In this document: positions 35,701 through 47,422 of the stretch, piece by piece
Position numbering within the stretch: the stretch's first letter is position 1
How the letters are laid out: every line of letters starts with the position of its first letter
Source: Nipponacmea schrenckii
Lineage: Eukaryota > Mollusca > Gastropoda > Lottiidae
Length of the DNA: 64,000 nt
Assembly (NCBI GenBank): GCA_030562195.1
Contig: JAUJPP010000007.1
Span: forward strand, 3,968,001 to 4,032,000
Reading direction: 5' to 3'
Program-made: the position numbers and the translations under genes
Notes under the pieces: generated by a model
Database searches by the model: none
Told to the model about the DNA's origin: nothing
What the model saw: the letters and a program-made list of their open reading frames with translations, nothing else

Positions 35701-38700
35701 TTTTAATTACTAACATAAGACCTCGCTCTCTCGCTATTCTAGTTGCTAGTTAGATGTTGAAAAAAATATCCATTTGAAGTGAAGGCCTACTTTATAATTT
35801 ATTTCAAGGAAGCAAATTTCATTTAAATATATGGGTGCACCTGGCGATATACTACTAGTATCATTTGCTTTTGCATCCATCGATTGTGCCATTTTGCAGA
35901 GACATTCACCATGTATGCATGCTAATTTTCGAATTTTGTAGCTTATAATGGTCAGTGTATAGAAATGAAAGAAAAAGGAAGCTGCAACAGCAGGAACCTC
36001 GCACAAACTAACTAAAACATGGCAGTAACTTGACAAGTCTATTACAGTTGTGTTTACCTACTAAATTTTATACAAGTTTATTTTACCTCTCTAAAATCTT
36101 TATAGTAATATGAGATTTCTAATTAGCGCTGTGGTATACCATTTTTGCCCAAAGATTTATTAGCATTCTGAACTCAACGGACAGAAGCTGGATTGAGAAA
36201 TACGGATTGTTGGATTTGTTTGCTTGTTCAATAATTCCAAGATGGTGTCGTGAGGAATTAATTTTAGTTGGAATGATTCTTTCAGAAGCTAGGAATATAT
36301 ATAATTACAACGCAAGTTGCTAAGGAACCATGAAACCTACTTGGTCTTATTGTAATTTTAATAATTTTAATAGATACAGTCATGTAGACAACATAGTCTA
36401 ATGTTTAATTAACGTGCACTTAACACCGTGTGAAAAAAGACTGCTTTGCATAATTATGCACCATTTGTAAAAGAAAATAATCAAACCAGTGCAAATTAAG
36501 TATTGAAATGAGTCTATTACTTTCATACCCTTTTTATTTTCTGGGATGCAAATTCACCCGTAAATTCCAAGCTATGTGAACCAATGAGTTTTGATTGAAA
36601 TATATCTCACATATTATAACGATGTAAAAGAAATAAAATGGGCGTGTAGAATTTCGTGAAACTGACCCAAGAACTTTGTCAAAATGATAACATCAGAATT
36701 TACTCAGAAAACATCCTTATCCAACCTTCATCGAGAGAAATTTAGTCATGTCAAATTTAACTCCTGATAACTTCATACACCATATCTGAAAATTATATCG
36801 ACAATATCATTGTTCATAACAGATATAATTTTATGACGTATATTTGCTTTGACAGACTATACTTTCGAAAGTTTTTATCATCAAAAGTTTTTTCTTTCTT
36901 TTACTTTAGAAATATATTCCGCTAATTCGTTTTCATGAATATAATTATTATGACCTTGAACAATAGAATTTAAAGCAATAATATGGCCACAATAGCTTCA
37001 GATAGATGTTTCATCAAATGCAAATTCACTTATACATACTTCCTCAAAGATATCCCGCTAATTCGATTCCATCGAAACAATCTTAGGTATACATGTAGTC
37101 TTGTCTTGGATTGATAAATTGAACAGTTTTAAACGTTAAAATAACTTTGTAAATTTTAGAATAAAATTACCCAACACATCACCAGTCAACTAAAATTATT
37201 AATACTCAGTATATAGGCATTAGAAATTTGTCGATTTATAAATTCATACAAAATGAAATTTTTACTATTGACTATGGGGAATATCTGATGTCAAAATCAT
37301 GGAATAGTGTTGGCACTCAATGAGACAAGTTAATATTTATGACACCTGGTCACATTGAAGTATAGTAATCTGCAATAGTTATGACCATTTTAACACCATA
37401 TATGGAATATCCTACTCTTGAAATCAGAAACATTATTAGATAGTTGTATCAGAATTTTTTATTGTAATTTAATTCGACTGTTTAATTTTAAACAGATCGT
37501 TATGTTAATCATTTAAAAAAAATTTGAAAATAAATCTCACTCGTAAAATAGGATTAAATGTAAAGCAATCGAATTATTTTTTTTATTTATTTATTTATTT
37601 TACTTTTTTTTGTGTGCTGATTTTCGTTAGCTACGATTAGTCAGTACGATTGTGAATTTTATATTCTTAAAAAATTAGACAGATAAAGCCTTAAACGGAA
37701 ACGCATTCAAATTGCTAATTTTCTTCAAAATGATTTCTTCTAAAACGGTTACTTCAAACTAATTATGTAAAAGTAGACGATAAGAATATGTGCTGTAAGA
37801 ACTGAATCACCAATTGTTAATTATTACCTCAACGGAATCGTGTCAGACATTTTTAGATTTCACAGCTTTATACAAGACAAAGTTAACAGTTTCTGTCAAA
37901 AGTTTAGATTTCTTTCAGAGAAAAAAAAGAAAGGAGATAGTAATATATAGCAGGATATCTTTTACATTTAATATCTGTTCCTCGTTGAAATTTTACAGAC
38001 CACTACGTCAATTTTCTTTGTGAAAATGAATAGAGGTTTAAGAAAAACGGTTGAAATAAATTGCCTAGAGCTGAAGAGTTTTGATAGTGTTGAAATGTAA
38101 TTTCTCAATTCCCTTTGTGATTAAAGACACTACAGAACTGTTCGTGAATTGTCTACTCTGGATTTGGGTTGTTTGAACTGTTTGATATGTTGTGGTTCCG
38201 TGGCCCAATCTCGTCTTTCAACTCTCAGCACTATGTTGCAAACATATGAAAACATTTGATTAATAGTATGTCTACTAGAAAAATTCTTTAATTATGTTAT
38301 TATTTGTACCCCTGAACCACAATATACAACTTTTAAATTTTATTTTTGCCTGTTTGTTGTTTGTGTTTAGAGTCTTGTGTTTTTATCATTTTCTTAATTC
38401 AACCAGGTAATAAACAAGTTAAAACATTTGAAAGTCGGATGTGTTGCTAAGAAATATGTTACAACTTTGATCTGAATGACTTTCTCTTGATGTTCAAAAT
38501 GTTTCACAGATATAACAGTTCCAGAAAATGGATACAGATGCACGCCTCTTAAAATAATCTTCACAATCAAATAATGCTTTCTTGGGAATGATGCCACACG
38601 CACTGTTGCATGAACATTATTTTGAAAAGAATATCTCTAGGGAAAGGAATGGCTGGATAAAATACCTACATATTGCTACGGAGTGATTAAAATATTGCTC

Positions 38701-39948
38701 TCTTCTCTTGTTACTTATATTAAATAGATTCCACCTTGGATTATTTGTTACAGGTAGTGTTGGGCATACTTCAAAAGGATATCTTGTATCACACACAATG
38801 TTTTTACAATTGTATCTTTTTTACTTGTGCCATTCCTGGTTGGTAACTTGTCGGGTATTTCTGGTATCCTTAAAATACCTTCTTTCTTCCATTTCGTTGG
38901 GGTTGTATTACCCAGTTTTTATCAGATGTAGTTTGGTCTGGAACACGTGTTACCCTGATTTCTGGACCACCTACTATTTAAATCCACAAAACAACTTCAT
39001 ACCCCCCTTTCACCATCTTTCACCCAAATTAACTTGGCTATTCATCATTTATAACGGTCTACAAAATCTTCTCAAGATAGCCTTTGGCTTATTCATGGTG
39101 GTTTTGTTTCAATTTTCTTCATAAAAGTTTTTGTGGCGAGGGTGTTCCTGTTTTGAAAGGTTCTAAAATTATATTGCTACTAGTTATAGCATGGCTCTGG
39201 TGTTTTTATAAAGACAGTAATAAGATTCGTAAATTACAGACACGGTTTATTTGTATTCCAACAATTTTATCAAATTTAGCCCACAGGACATAGTAAAGGT
39301 GTACACCTTAAATTTCATATTTGTCTTGAAGTTTCCATTTCGTTTTTCTAGAGAGAAATATTACAGATATTTAAGCTAATATTTAGGTGTTTCCGTTAAA
39401 TATATTGATATTGTTTATAAATGAAATATAATTTTAGCTGGTGAAAAGGAAATCATATCAATTATATTTTTATTAAATAATCTTGTTTGCTTCAAATTAA
39501 CTGACATTGTTATGAGTTGAAAATTTGTTTCATTTTCATATTTTCTGAAATTTCAAAATGTTGTAAAAGTTGATTATAAAAGTTAGAGAGGTATCAGTAT
39601 TTACTACAAATTATTTGTTCAACAAATATTAGTAAACAATAAATAGACAAATAAATTAAATATATGTTTAATATAAGAGCGTCAATATGAATTGGCATAA
39701 AAATGAAAATATTTAATTTTGTTATATGCTCAAACTTTTTGTTTTTGCAATGTATAGAATCAGTATGAAAGATTTTACAATTTATTTAATAAATGTACAT
39801 TTTTTTTTCAGGCATGAGAGTACCACCTCTACCAACACAGTATAATCAACCCACAAATTGTGAGAGAAAACCATACTTCCCTTACAGTACCAATACTATG
39901 CCATCATCTATGCATCCAACACCCTATTATGAGAAATGTGTTATGTGA
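26746..39948 (+). CDS. FoxF: FoxF forkhead transcription factor (2 exons)
   Basis: Exon 1 is 26746-27826 and exon 2 is 39812-39948; donor g|gtaagt, acceptor ttttttttcag|gc, phase 1; 1218 bases, 405 residues. Forkhead domain about 77-175 begins [15 protein letters not shown] and includes the recognition helix [12 protein letters not shown]. The flanking [19 protein letters not shown] is diagnostic of FoxF rather than FoxC, FoxL1 or FoxQ1. The linker before it is acidic and Ser/Thr/Pro-rich; the C-terminal part is rich in Met, Asn, Ser and Pro. Exon 2 ends YYEKCVM, matching the Cys-Val-Met terminus of vertebrate FOXF. FoxF acts in the nucleus in visceral and lateral mesoderm in other bilaterians. 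Start: first of two adjacent ATGs (MMDFEL). Reading through the donor would add only seven codons to a TAA at 27853, which is not the normal product. No other Fox gene is seen in the window. Confidence 0.96.
27827..39811 (+). other. FoxF intron (12.0 kb)
   Basis: Flanked by a consensus donor and a strong acceptor with a T9 tract. It contains one retroposon-like copy (32328-32558, reverse). Somewhat less AT-rich, non-repetitive blocks near 34100-34330, 34540-34800 and 35340-35560 stand out and could be regulatory. Open frames in those blocks occur on both strands and are not supported as genes. Confidence 0.85.
32328..32558 (-). mobile_element. Retroposon-like element with (ATT)n tail, copy 1
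   Basis: On the minus strand it runs from gatctgtccatttgata through a T-rich middle and gggctgaatgtgagacagga to a tail ttattattatt. A plus-strand copy with the same order and about 90 percent identity (by eye, outside the T-rich run) lies at 58570-58766. A simple-repeat 3' tail is typical of SINEs and some LINE 3' ends. No Pol III boxes were seen, so it may be a LINE 3' end. Confidence 0.75.
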
Positions 39949-40523
39949 TAGAACTGTATACAAACTATATATTTTAATACTTAATGTTTATATTATATAT
40001 TTTGTGAAAGATCTCTTATTTATTCATAACAGATGCATGTGTGTCTGAAATGAAACGGAAAATTGGAAACCAATCAATGATGGTGCCGAAAAGTAACGAA
40101 CAGATACTCAATTCGTAGCTGTGAGAAAATGTGAAGAAAAGTAAAAAATGCGATATTTTTGTGAACTATAATAGTGTATACAATGTTCATGAATCTGAAA
40201 GGAAATTATCAACGTGTACATTAAATTGTTAAAAGAATATTAAAAGTGCCTTTAAATGCAATGTGTAACGTTCTATGCAGTGAAATTTAACGAAAACAAA
40301 AAATTCGTCAAGTCATACTAACAGACCAAATGAAGATCTCCATTTGAAGACGCATTTTTAAAAAAATTTTAAATAACACGGTATATATTTTATATTCCTA
40401 TATATAAAAGCATTTTGTATATTTATAATATTGAAATATCGTCCATTGTGCCTAGTTTACTATTTGTTGTAATTATTGATCATTATATTAATTGTATATA
40501 ATATTTTGTATAAATCACATACA

Positions 40524-40529
40524 AATAAA
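40524..40529 (+). terminator. FoxF: Polyadenylation signal AATAAA of FoxF
   Basis: A canonical hexamer 576 bases after the FoxF stop codon, followed by an A-rich tract. It would give a 3' UTR of roughly 600 bases, which is AT-rich throughout. Confidence 0.6.
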
Positions 40530-40595
40530 AAAAAATATTATTCAAAAAATATTGTTTTAGGCACATTTGCTATTTTTAACTGGGTTTCAGAAATA

Positions 40596-40655
40596 AATGA
40601 AATGAATGGGGTTTTACGTCCTACTCTTCTGCACCTTATGGGCTAATAAAGAGGT
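40596..40655 (+). repeat. Dispersed repeat family X, copy 2 (partial)
   Basis: The stretch with ttttacgtcctactcttctg and caccttatgggct matches the minus strand of 1995-2075. Only the leading block is kept. Confidence 0.65.
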
Positions 40656-43459
40656 TATAGGTTTTTAACATTATGGAAATATAACCCGAATTTAATATGC
40701 ACTTTCTTTATATTCATATAGGACATAAACCTGGTTGAAAAGTTTAGTATCTAGACATTAATGACATCGTAATGTTATTCCACTGATGCAATCCAGACTA
40801 ATTAAATTAACAATCAAAATTAGTAGAAAGATTTTAATCTCGGTGCCATTCCTGTCAACATAGTGACGGTTGACTTAAATTTATAGACCTAATTATGTCG
40901 TATTTTTTAACACGTGGTGGAATGAAGCCAGAGAAAGAAAATTGGGGAGGAGAGAGGGGGAAGTAAGTTAATTAATTTATCTGCCACTTGTAATTGAAGA
41001 AATGAAACAAAATACTGAATACACACCTTAAGACATTTAAAATATCCGACAATTAGTAGTTAATCGCGAAGTTACTCAGATAGACGACTTGATAAGATAG
41101 AACTCATCTCATTAACTATATAGCTGTCAGAATTCATCTTCACTCGACACCTTTCAGTTTGTACAATTGTTGGTACAAGTTAGCCAAACACTTCTACTGT
41201 TTAGCCGTCAGAGATTTGGAATAGTTTTATGGCCGCTGGAGTTTTGGTTGCGACTCCAGGGAATATAGAATCCTCTCCGATAACAGTGACAGGTATCCAG
41301 TTAGTCTATAAAATTGCCAGGAACTTGTGGCTAATGCCATGATTAAAATTTCACTATTGGGAATAAAAACGTGACTTTTCAGAACTATTTGATATCAACG
41401 TCGACATTATTAGTATCATCAGCACAGCCAATTGGTTCAGAAACGGTGGTTAAAATTTCAAATGGCAAGGTATGGTTTTCAAAGTAATCGACAGTCTAGA
41501 AAACATTGACAAGAAACCAACTTTTGTTGTACATCAGTAACATTCAAAAAAGAAAGTTTCGGGTTTATATCGGAGGCTAAAAGTCATTGAACCTCAAAAT
41601 CGTTTGGGGGAATAAGGAATATAATTTTAAGACCTATCTGATAAAAACCTCAGAGACAATCAATTTTGAGCGGAACTCAGATGTTATAGATATATAAACA
41701 CTATTCGGATAAGATATTGAAATTTTTACCTAATGATATTCAAGTGATACTTTCTGGCACTGGTTTAGAGAAATGTTAGATTTATATGATAATTTGTTAT
41801 TGGTCACCTTAATGAGTACCAACTCACCAAATGTAAATTTAACTAAACCATTAACAGTGTATGGCGATGTCCCTCTAAAGAACATATATTTAACAAACCT
41901 AATGTCAGAATGTCATCAAGTGTCCTGGATGGCATTATTATTGATTAACATAATTACAAAGTGACCTAACGTGTTTCGGAAAGGCGATAATGCCCGAAAA
42001 TAGTATAACACACTATAGGAGCTCTGCAAATTGAAATGGGCAAGGGGCCTTTTAACTGGAACGTCACATTTTGTACACAAAAAAACAGATTTGTTTCCAA
42101 GACTGATGTGTTAAAAGGTAACACATTCTTAACAATGGATTGTCAACAAATCGATCTTACTTCTCAAAATATAATTTCAACCGTTTATAATTTTTTAAGT
42201 CGCCATATCGTTTGCAAAGTCATGTCAATGGTTAAATAATTGCTGTAGGTGTTGTAGTATATTGATGTGCTATAAACAGGTAATTAGTTGACAAATTAGT
42301 AGAAGTGTAATTTATAGTTATTAGTTACTACTTAGTTAATTAATTAATTTATGTCACTAACTAATACTGGGCGGTCGAGGAACTAATTAGGCAGATAAGA
42401 TTAAAATTTGTATTGGTCTGATCTCGAAGATCGAATTACTAGTTTGAAAGTTGTCACAAGAATAGGTTACCTCTGGACACTTGGATTCCTTATCCACGTT
42501 GGTTTGATTTTCCATGAATTCTTTGAAGATCCTGAAAGGTAAAGTGAAATGAATTGTATTTGAAAGATGCTCGCCAAGGGAATATAATAAGAATTCTGGA
42601 TGCGCAATGTGGTTTTATTATTAGCCAGTAGATTTTTTGAAAATACTGTTGGCGATGTTATGATTTCAAATGAGTAAAATATTGAAATATTTGGGAAAAT
42701 TCGACAAAAACTTCACAATTGAACCTTAATTAAAATCGGCTTAACTTTTAATCGGTTTCTAGAATTGTTTCATAAAAAATACTTGAAAAATAAAATTAAA
42801 TAAAGTATCGTAGCTTTTCTGGTTCCAAATAGGAAAGTCCAGAATACATTGATAGTGCTTTAATAAAAACATAATCAAACACAAAACATTTATTACCGAA
42901 GTAAAACACATAGAAGAAACGAAATCTTCAATAAGTATTAAATGCACTCAAATTGCACTACAGAATCAAAATCCCTCCCTCAAACGGAATTACAAAAATT
43001 GAAAATGATGTTGAAACTTTATCTCAGGTGAATGGGTTAATATTTGAACTTGTGATATTTGAGAATAAAAAGTAACAAAACTTAGTTCAGTTTTGGAAAG
43101 AAATAAATAGAAATGTAAAATGTGGGTGGTAAGTAATGTGTGTTGCTACCAGAACGACTGGAAGAGTTTTTATATATACAGAATAAACATCAGTAAAGAG
43201 TGGCACGGAACTTTCTAATGAGCAAAATTGACACTCGCTCTTTTCATCTGGCCCCTTGCTATTATTCCTTGTGTTATTCTTTCATTCGTGCCGAACATTT
43301 GTGAATGTCTAATTGCCTGACTGAGAGTAACTAAAGACGCTATGAAATGAGTTCTCAGATCTTTTTCTACATGGTGGCATTTATATTTCACGGCGTGCTG
43401 AGTGCACCTTGTTGTTACCTACCTTTTACATTTTAACACGTGTCTTTTCACGATTGGGG
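40656..43459. other. Non-coding stretch
   Basis: No supported gene. A small hairpin, ctggagt...actccag, lies at about 41236-41259. Short open frames at 41773-41964 and 42036-42239 have ATG starts but no recognisable content. Confidence 0.4.
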
Positions 43460-43461
43460 AT

Positions 43462-43690
43462 CTGTGGTGGCTCGGTGGGTTAGACGGTTGATATCCAGGG
43501 TTCTCTTCCGGCAAGGGTCGAGGTAAATAGTTACTAGTCTGAAGGTTCTAGGGGCTGATGTCTATATAGTTATTCGACAATCAACTCACATACTGAAATA
43601 TAGTAGGCTAATGCCGATGTCTTAAAATGTCCCTCATTGCATATTGCATTGTGTTGCCCGTTTTCGTGAACTCAATCAGATGCATAATAG
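43462..43690 (+). mobile_element. SINE-like element with tRNA-like head, family X body (copy 3)
   Basis: The head shows a Pol III A box (TGGCTCGGTGG, 43468-43478) and a weak B box (gggtcgagg, about 43515-43523). The downstream block agtaggctaatgccgatgtc and ccctcattgca (43601-43650) matches 1951-2000. This suggests family X is the body of a tRNA-derived SINE whose head is lost in copy 1. The B box is degraded, so the head assignment is tentative. Confidence 0.5.
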
Positions 43691-46600
43691 TTGAACGTAA
43701 AGCATGATTGCTATGATTTCTCAAAACAAAATGTCACCCACATACAAAGGCATCCTGAAAGGATCATTACGGATCATATTTCAGCTATAGATTATAGACA
43801 TTTATATAAAACCTTCAATAAAACAATGTATCAACTTTTCTCAAATTCCATATTCCCTTCACATAGCTAATGTTCATTAAATTATTTTATTAATTTTTTA
43901 GTTAATTTCTTTCAAATCCACTACATTGTACTGTTCGGAGTACTGTTATACACAACACTGAAGAAGGAAGGCAGATGACACGGAAGAAGGAGGGCAGATT
44001 TGACAAAGAATGCATTCATTTTAATACCACCTTATCTAAAACAAATGTTCGCGGTGAGAACTCGAGCCAAACAAGAACAACAATATTGTCCTTTGAGGTG
44101 AAATATGTAAGTCATTGGTACGTGTCAATAAGAGTTTACTAAAGACTCACAGATGGGAAACTTAAAACTTTTATGGTTCCTGGAAGAACCACTTCACTAT
44201 TAATTACCATTCCATTTAATACTGATTTCCACCTTGGTATCATACACTTACATCCACATTTCAAATGAATCAAAGTACCAGCCTATTACAAACGGAAGGA
44301 AATTTTTTTCATTCACTTCTCGTCGAGTAGTGTTGGTCTCTTGTGACATTCCTATTTAAAAGAAAGTTCAATGTGGCACTTAACTTCACTTCCTTTCAAA
44401 TAGTTGAATGCTATATGCAAAGAGTGACTATTTTGTTGAAGAACTATTGAATGCGACCACCCAAATTGTTATAGTGGTTCTATGTTGTGGTAATGATTGA
44501 GGACTATATAATTAATATGATCATCTTTCCTTTTAGTGACATCCCAGAAGAATTTTTCACTCAAGCTTACCCTCATAAATTTATTTAATTGGGAGTAAAA
44601 CTTCTTCTGCAGAAAATGCTGACGATCTAACTAATGGCAATATCATCTTCTGTAATATTTCCATGTATATTTGTCTTGAAATATCTGAATTATCGTAGGA
44701 TGTCAAAGTTTACAAAATAAAAGAAGAAAACGAATAAAAATCACTATCGCAGATAAAACTTCACCTTGGAATGATGGGGGATGCGACTTTCAGAGTGCAT
44801 AACTGTTCCCTGTCATAAATTTGCAATGAAATTGATTGAGATCAGATTTTTCCTTTCTGTCAGTATTTAATATAAACAATATTTTGGTAAAAATTGAGGG
44901 ATTGAGATGAATGCTGGGTTTGGCACTGACGTTTGGTTAAGGATCACTAAGTACACTATTCTACATAAAACATATTGTACACATGGTATTGTATCTGGCA
45001 ATAATATCTCATTGATATAATACACAGCTTTCAGGAACCTATTTCCTCTCGTCTTATTACGGATATTGCCGACTCTTTTGGATAGTTTCTTGATGAGTGT
45101 TCAAAGATAAAGGTTTTCCGTAGAGACTTCGGCCTTTTTCGAACAATCAACCATAAGAAAAATGAATTCGTTTGAAGTATTAATTCTTTGTATTAAATCA
45201 AATGTTATACCTTTGATTTGTCTGAAGCTTAGTAAGGAAGTTGTAAATTGTTTTATATTTTTTGAGTAGCATCATTAGAACTAGTTTATTACATTAAAAG
45301 TAAAGATTTTAAAGGCATTCGACATTGTACAATTTTGCATTAAATTGTGTAAGACTATTTTTACACTGAAGCCATCAAACCAATAACATCAGAGCAAACG
45401 ATAAAAAGATATAAACGAGCCAAATGACTGAAGTTTATTCCCCACCTTGACAAAATTCAAATTCTTTAACGTGAAAATATCCAGACACTAACGAAAAAAC
45501 TTACAATATTATATGGATATATTTTTTTCCTTACACCCTGAAGGAACTTTTTTTTAGTGGATCATTATGTATTAAGTAATTGAATTATTGAATTTCATGG
45601 AAGTAATTCATTTTTTTTATCTGGAATATTTTCGGTCTCCTACTTGCATCATTGCATCATTTTTTATCATTTCAATACCAAATATTAAATGGTATGCATT
45701 AATACTTTTGAGTCATCATCAAATTTGACGTTGGCCTATCTATTAATGAAGTAAAGATATTCCAACTTGACTCATACGCAAACCTGATGGACGTAGAGCA
45801 TCTATAAAAAATATATCAGTTTTTAAGAATTGAATTTTGAGTACATATATGTATATCAGATAAACTGTGAAAGTGGCGTGTGTAAGCTTATGCAGTTTTT
45901 GGTTTTGAAAAAAAGATTGTTGAGATTTCTATCTAGTGAATTGTCTATAATGAGTGTGAAAGATGAAATTGATGATAATTAATGATAATATGTAAACTAC
46001 TGTAGAGATAAATGATAGCGATGATAATTACCTCGATTAACAACCTTGATATAAATAAACATCTTTCATAATGTCGTCTCACATCAAACAAGCCAAAACA
46101 AGATGGCGGCAACATAAAAAGGCTCTAGGATGACATAATGATGTGTGATAGACAAATATGTTGATAGACACGGGGAAGAGTTTGTCTACCAACCAACTCC
46201 CTGCAATGTGATGACGTCCATGTTAATTTGCATTTCTTTTGATATACACGATCTACCGATAAGCTTATATAGAATAATTTTTTGTTCAACATAATTATAT
46301 TTTGCCATCCGTGCTTCACCCTACAAGTTTTTGTTTGGTTGTATTTTGTTTGTTACTTATGTGATTCTTCTTCTGGAACACATTTTGCCATTGAGATTCA
46401 TATAATATGATAGTACATGTATGTGTTTTTATCATGTAATGTATATTGTCCTACTGGTTTTATAATTGTTATAAATATTGCGTCTATAATTCATATTACA
46501 TGGGACACATGTTCAAAATAAGTATATTTTAATATGGCCCAACCAACATTTTTAATTAGAATTTCATCTCTCATGCATATACATCTGCGAAATCCGATTT

Positions 46601-46774
46601 TTTAGTCACACACCCACGATGTGTTTTGAATCATTAGTTCCTGCACAATTTCCGTGTTCACTTTCAAAGCCATCAGCCAAATTTCTTCAACAGTCATTGT
46701 TGTATGAAAAGACATCACACACTCAGCTATAAATGGTTCTTCAATTGAAATCATTTGAATTTCGTACAGATATT
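43691..46774. other. Non-coding stretch
   Basis: No supported gene. The motif aagatggcggc at 46100-46110 matches a YY1-type site, but the ATG within it is followed by an immediate stop. Confidence 0.4.
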
Positions 46775-46890
46775 CGTAACCCGCGGCGCTTTGAAAAGAC
46801 TCTCGATAACATCTCGCGCAAAACCGGAAACGGCGAGCAGACGTTTGGAGCAGACGATGATGATAAGGCGGCCGACATGAAGTTCTTAAG
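46775..46890. promoter_or_regulatory. CpG-rich island in AT-rich sequence
   Basis: About 115 bases with CpG at unusual density for this window (acccgcggcgctttg, atctcgcgcaaaaccgg, aaacggcgagcagacg, aaggcggccgac). No open frame or splice structure ties it to a gene. It could be a promoter, an enhancer or a remnant of a GC-rich insert. Confidence 0.3.
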
Positions 46891-47323
46891 TTCTCATTAC
46901 TAAATTATATTTCTCCAGGCATTAAGAGAAATGGCTATCAAATCACAGGCGGTATTTTCTTATCAGACAAAAATCATGCTGCTAATCGTTTAATTCACGC
47001 GTCTTCAAGCTCCATTTTCAGTGAGTAAGGTGGAAAGTTAGCTTTCAAGATAAGATGGAAGAGGTTACTGAGTTAATCTGATGCATATGAGAAGTATTTC
47101 GATCCCCATGTCGCTTATTATATTGGTATGTTAATGGCATAGAAACACATCCAAGTCGAGTCCATACAACAATCTGACAATATCAGTCAATTTGCCATTC
47201 TTGTCTCTGTTGACTTTGTATATAATTATGTAGGAAATTAATACTAACATGTATTTTTTCAATGTGTATCGATGGTACTGTAATATAATTGTAATGTACA
47301 TAAAATACAAAAAAAAATAAGAA

Positions 47324-47422
47324 TAATACGACTCGTAATGTATTGGTATCGAATTCTCTAATATGTTCATTACATGTCAAGAGTAATACGACTCGTTATG
47401 TATTGGTATCGAATTCTCTAAG
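47324..47422. repeat. 60-bp tandem duplication (1.6 copies)
   Basis: The block from taatacgactcgtaatgtat to attctctaa at 47324-47362 recurs with one mismatch at 47384-47422. The period is exactly 60 bases. Confidence 0.85.

Noticed and set aside
38708..39124. 138-codon plus-strand frame in the FoxF intron.
   Set aside because: No ATG start, very rich in Leu, Phe and Tyr without domain-like pattern, and no splice sites or known motif.
47324..47400. taatacgactc resembles the start of the phage T7 promoter, twice.
   Set aside because: The match ends after 11 bases, the context is a 60-bp genomic duplication, and no vector sequence is present nearby.
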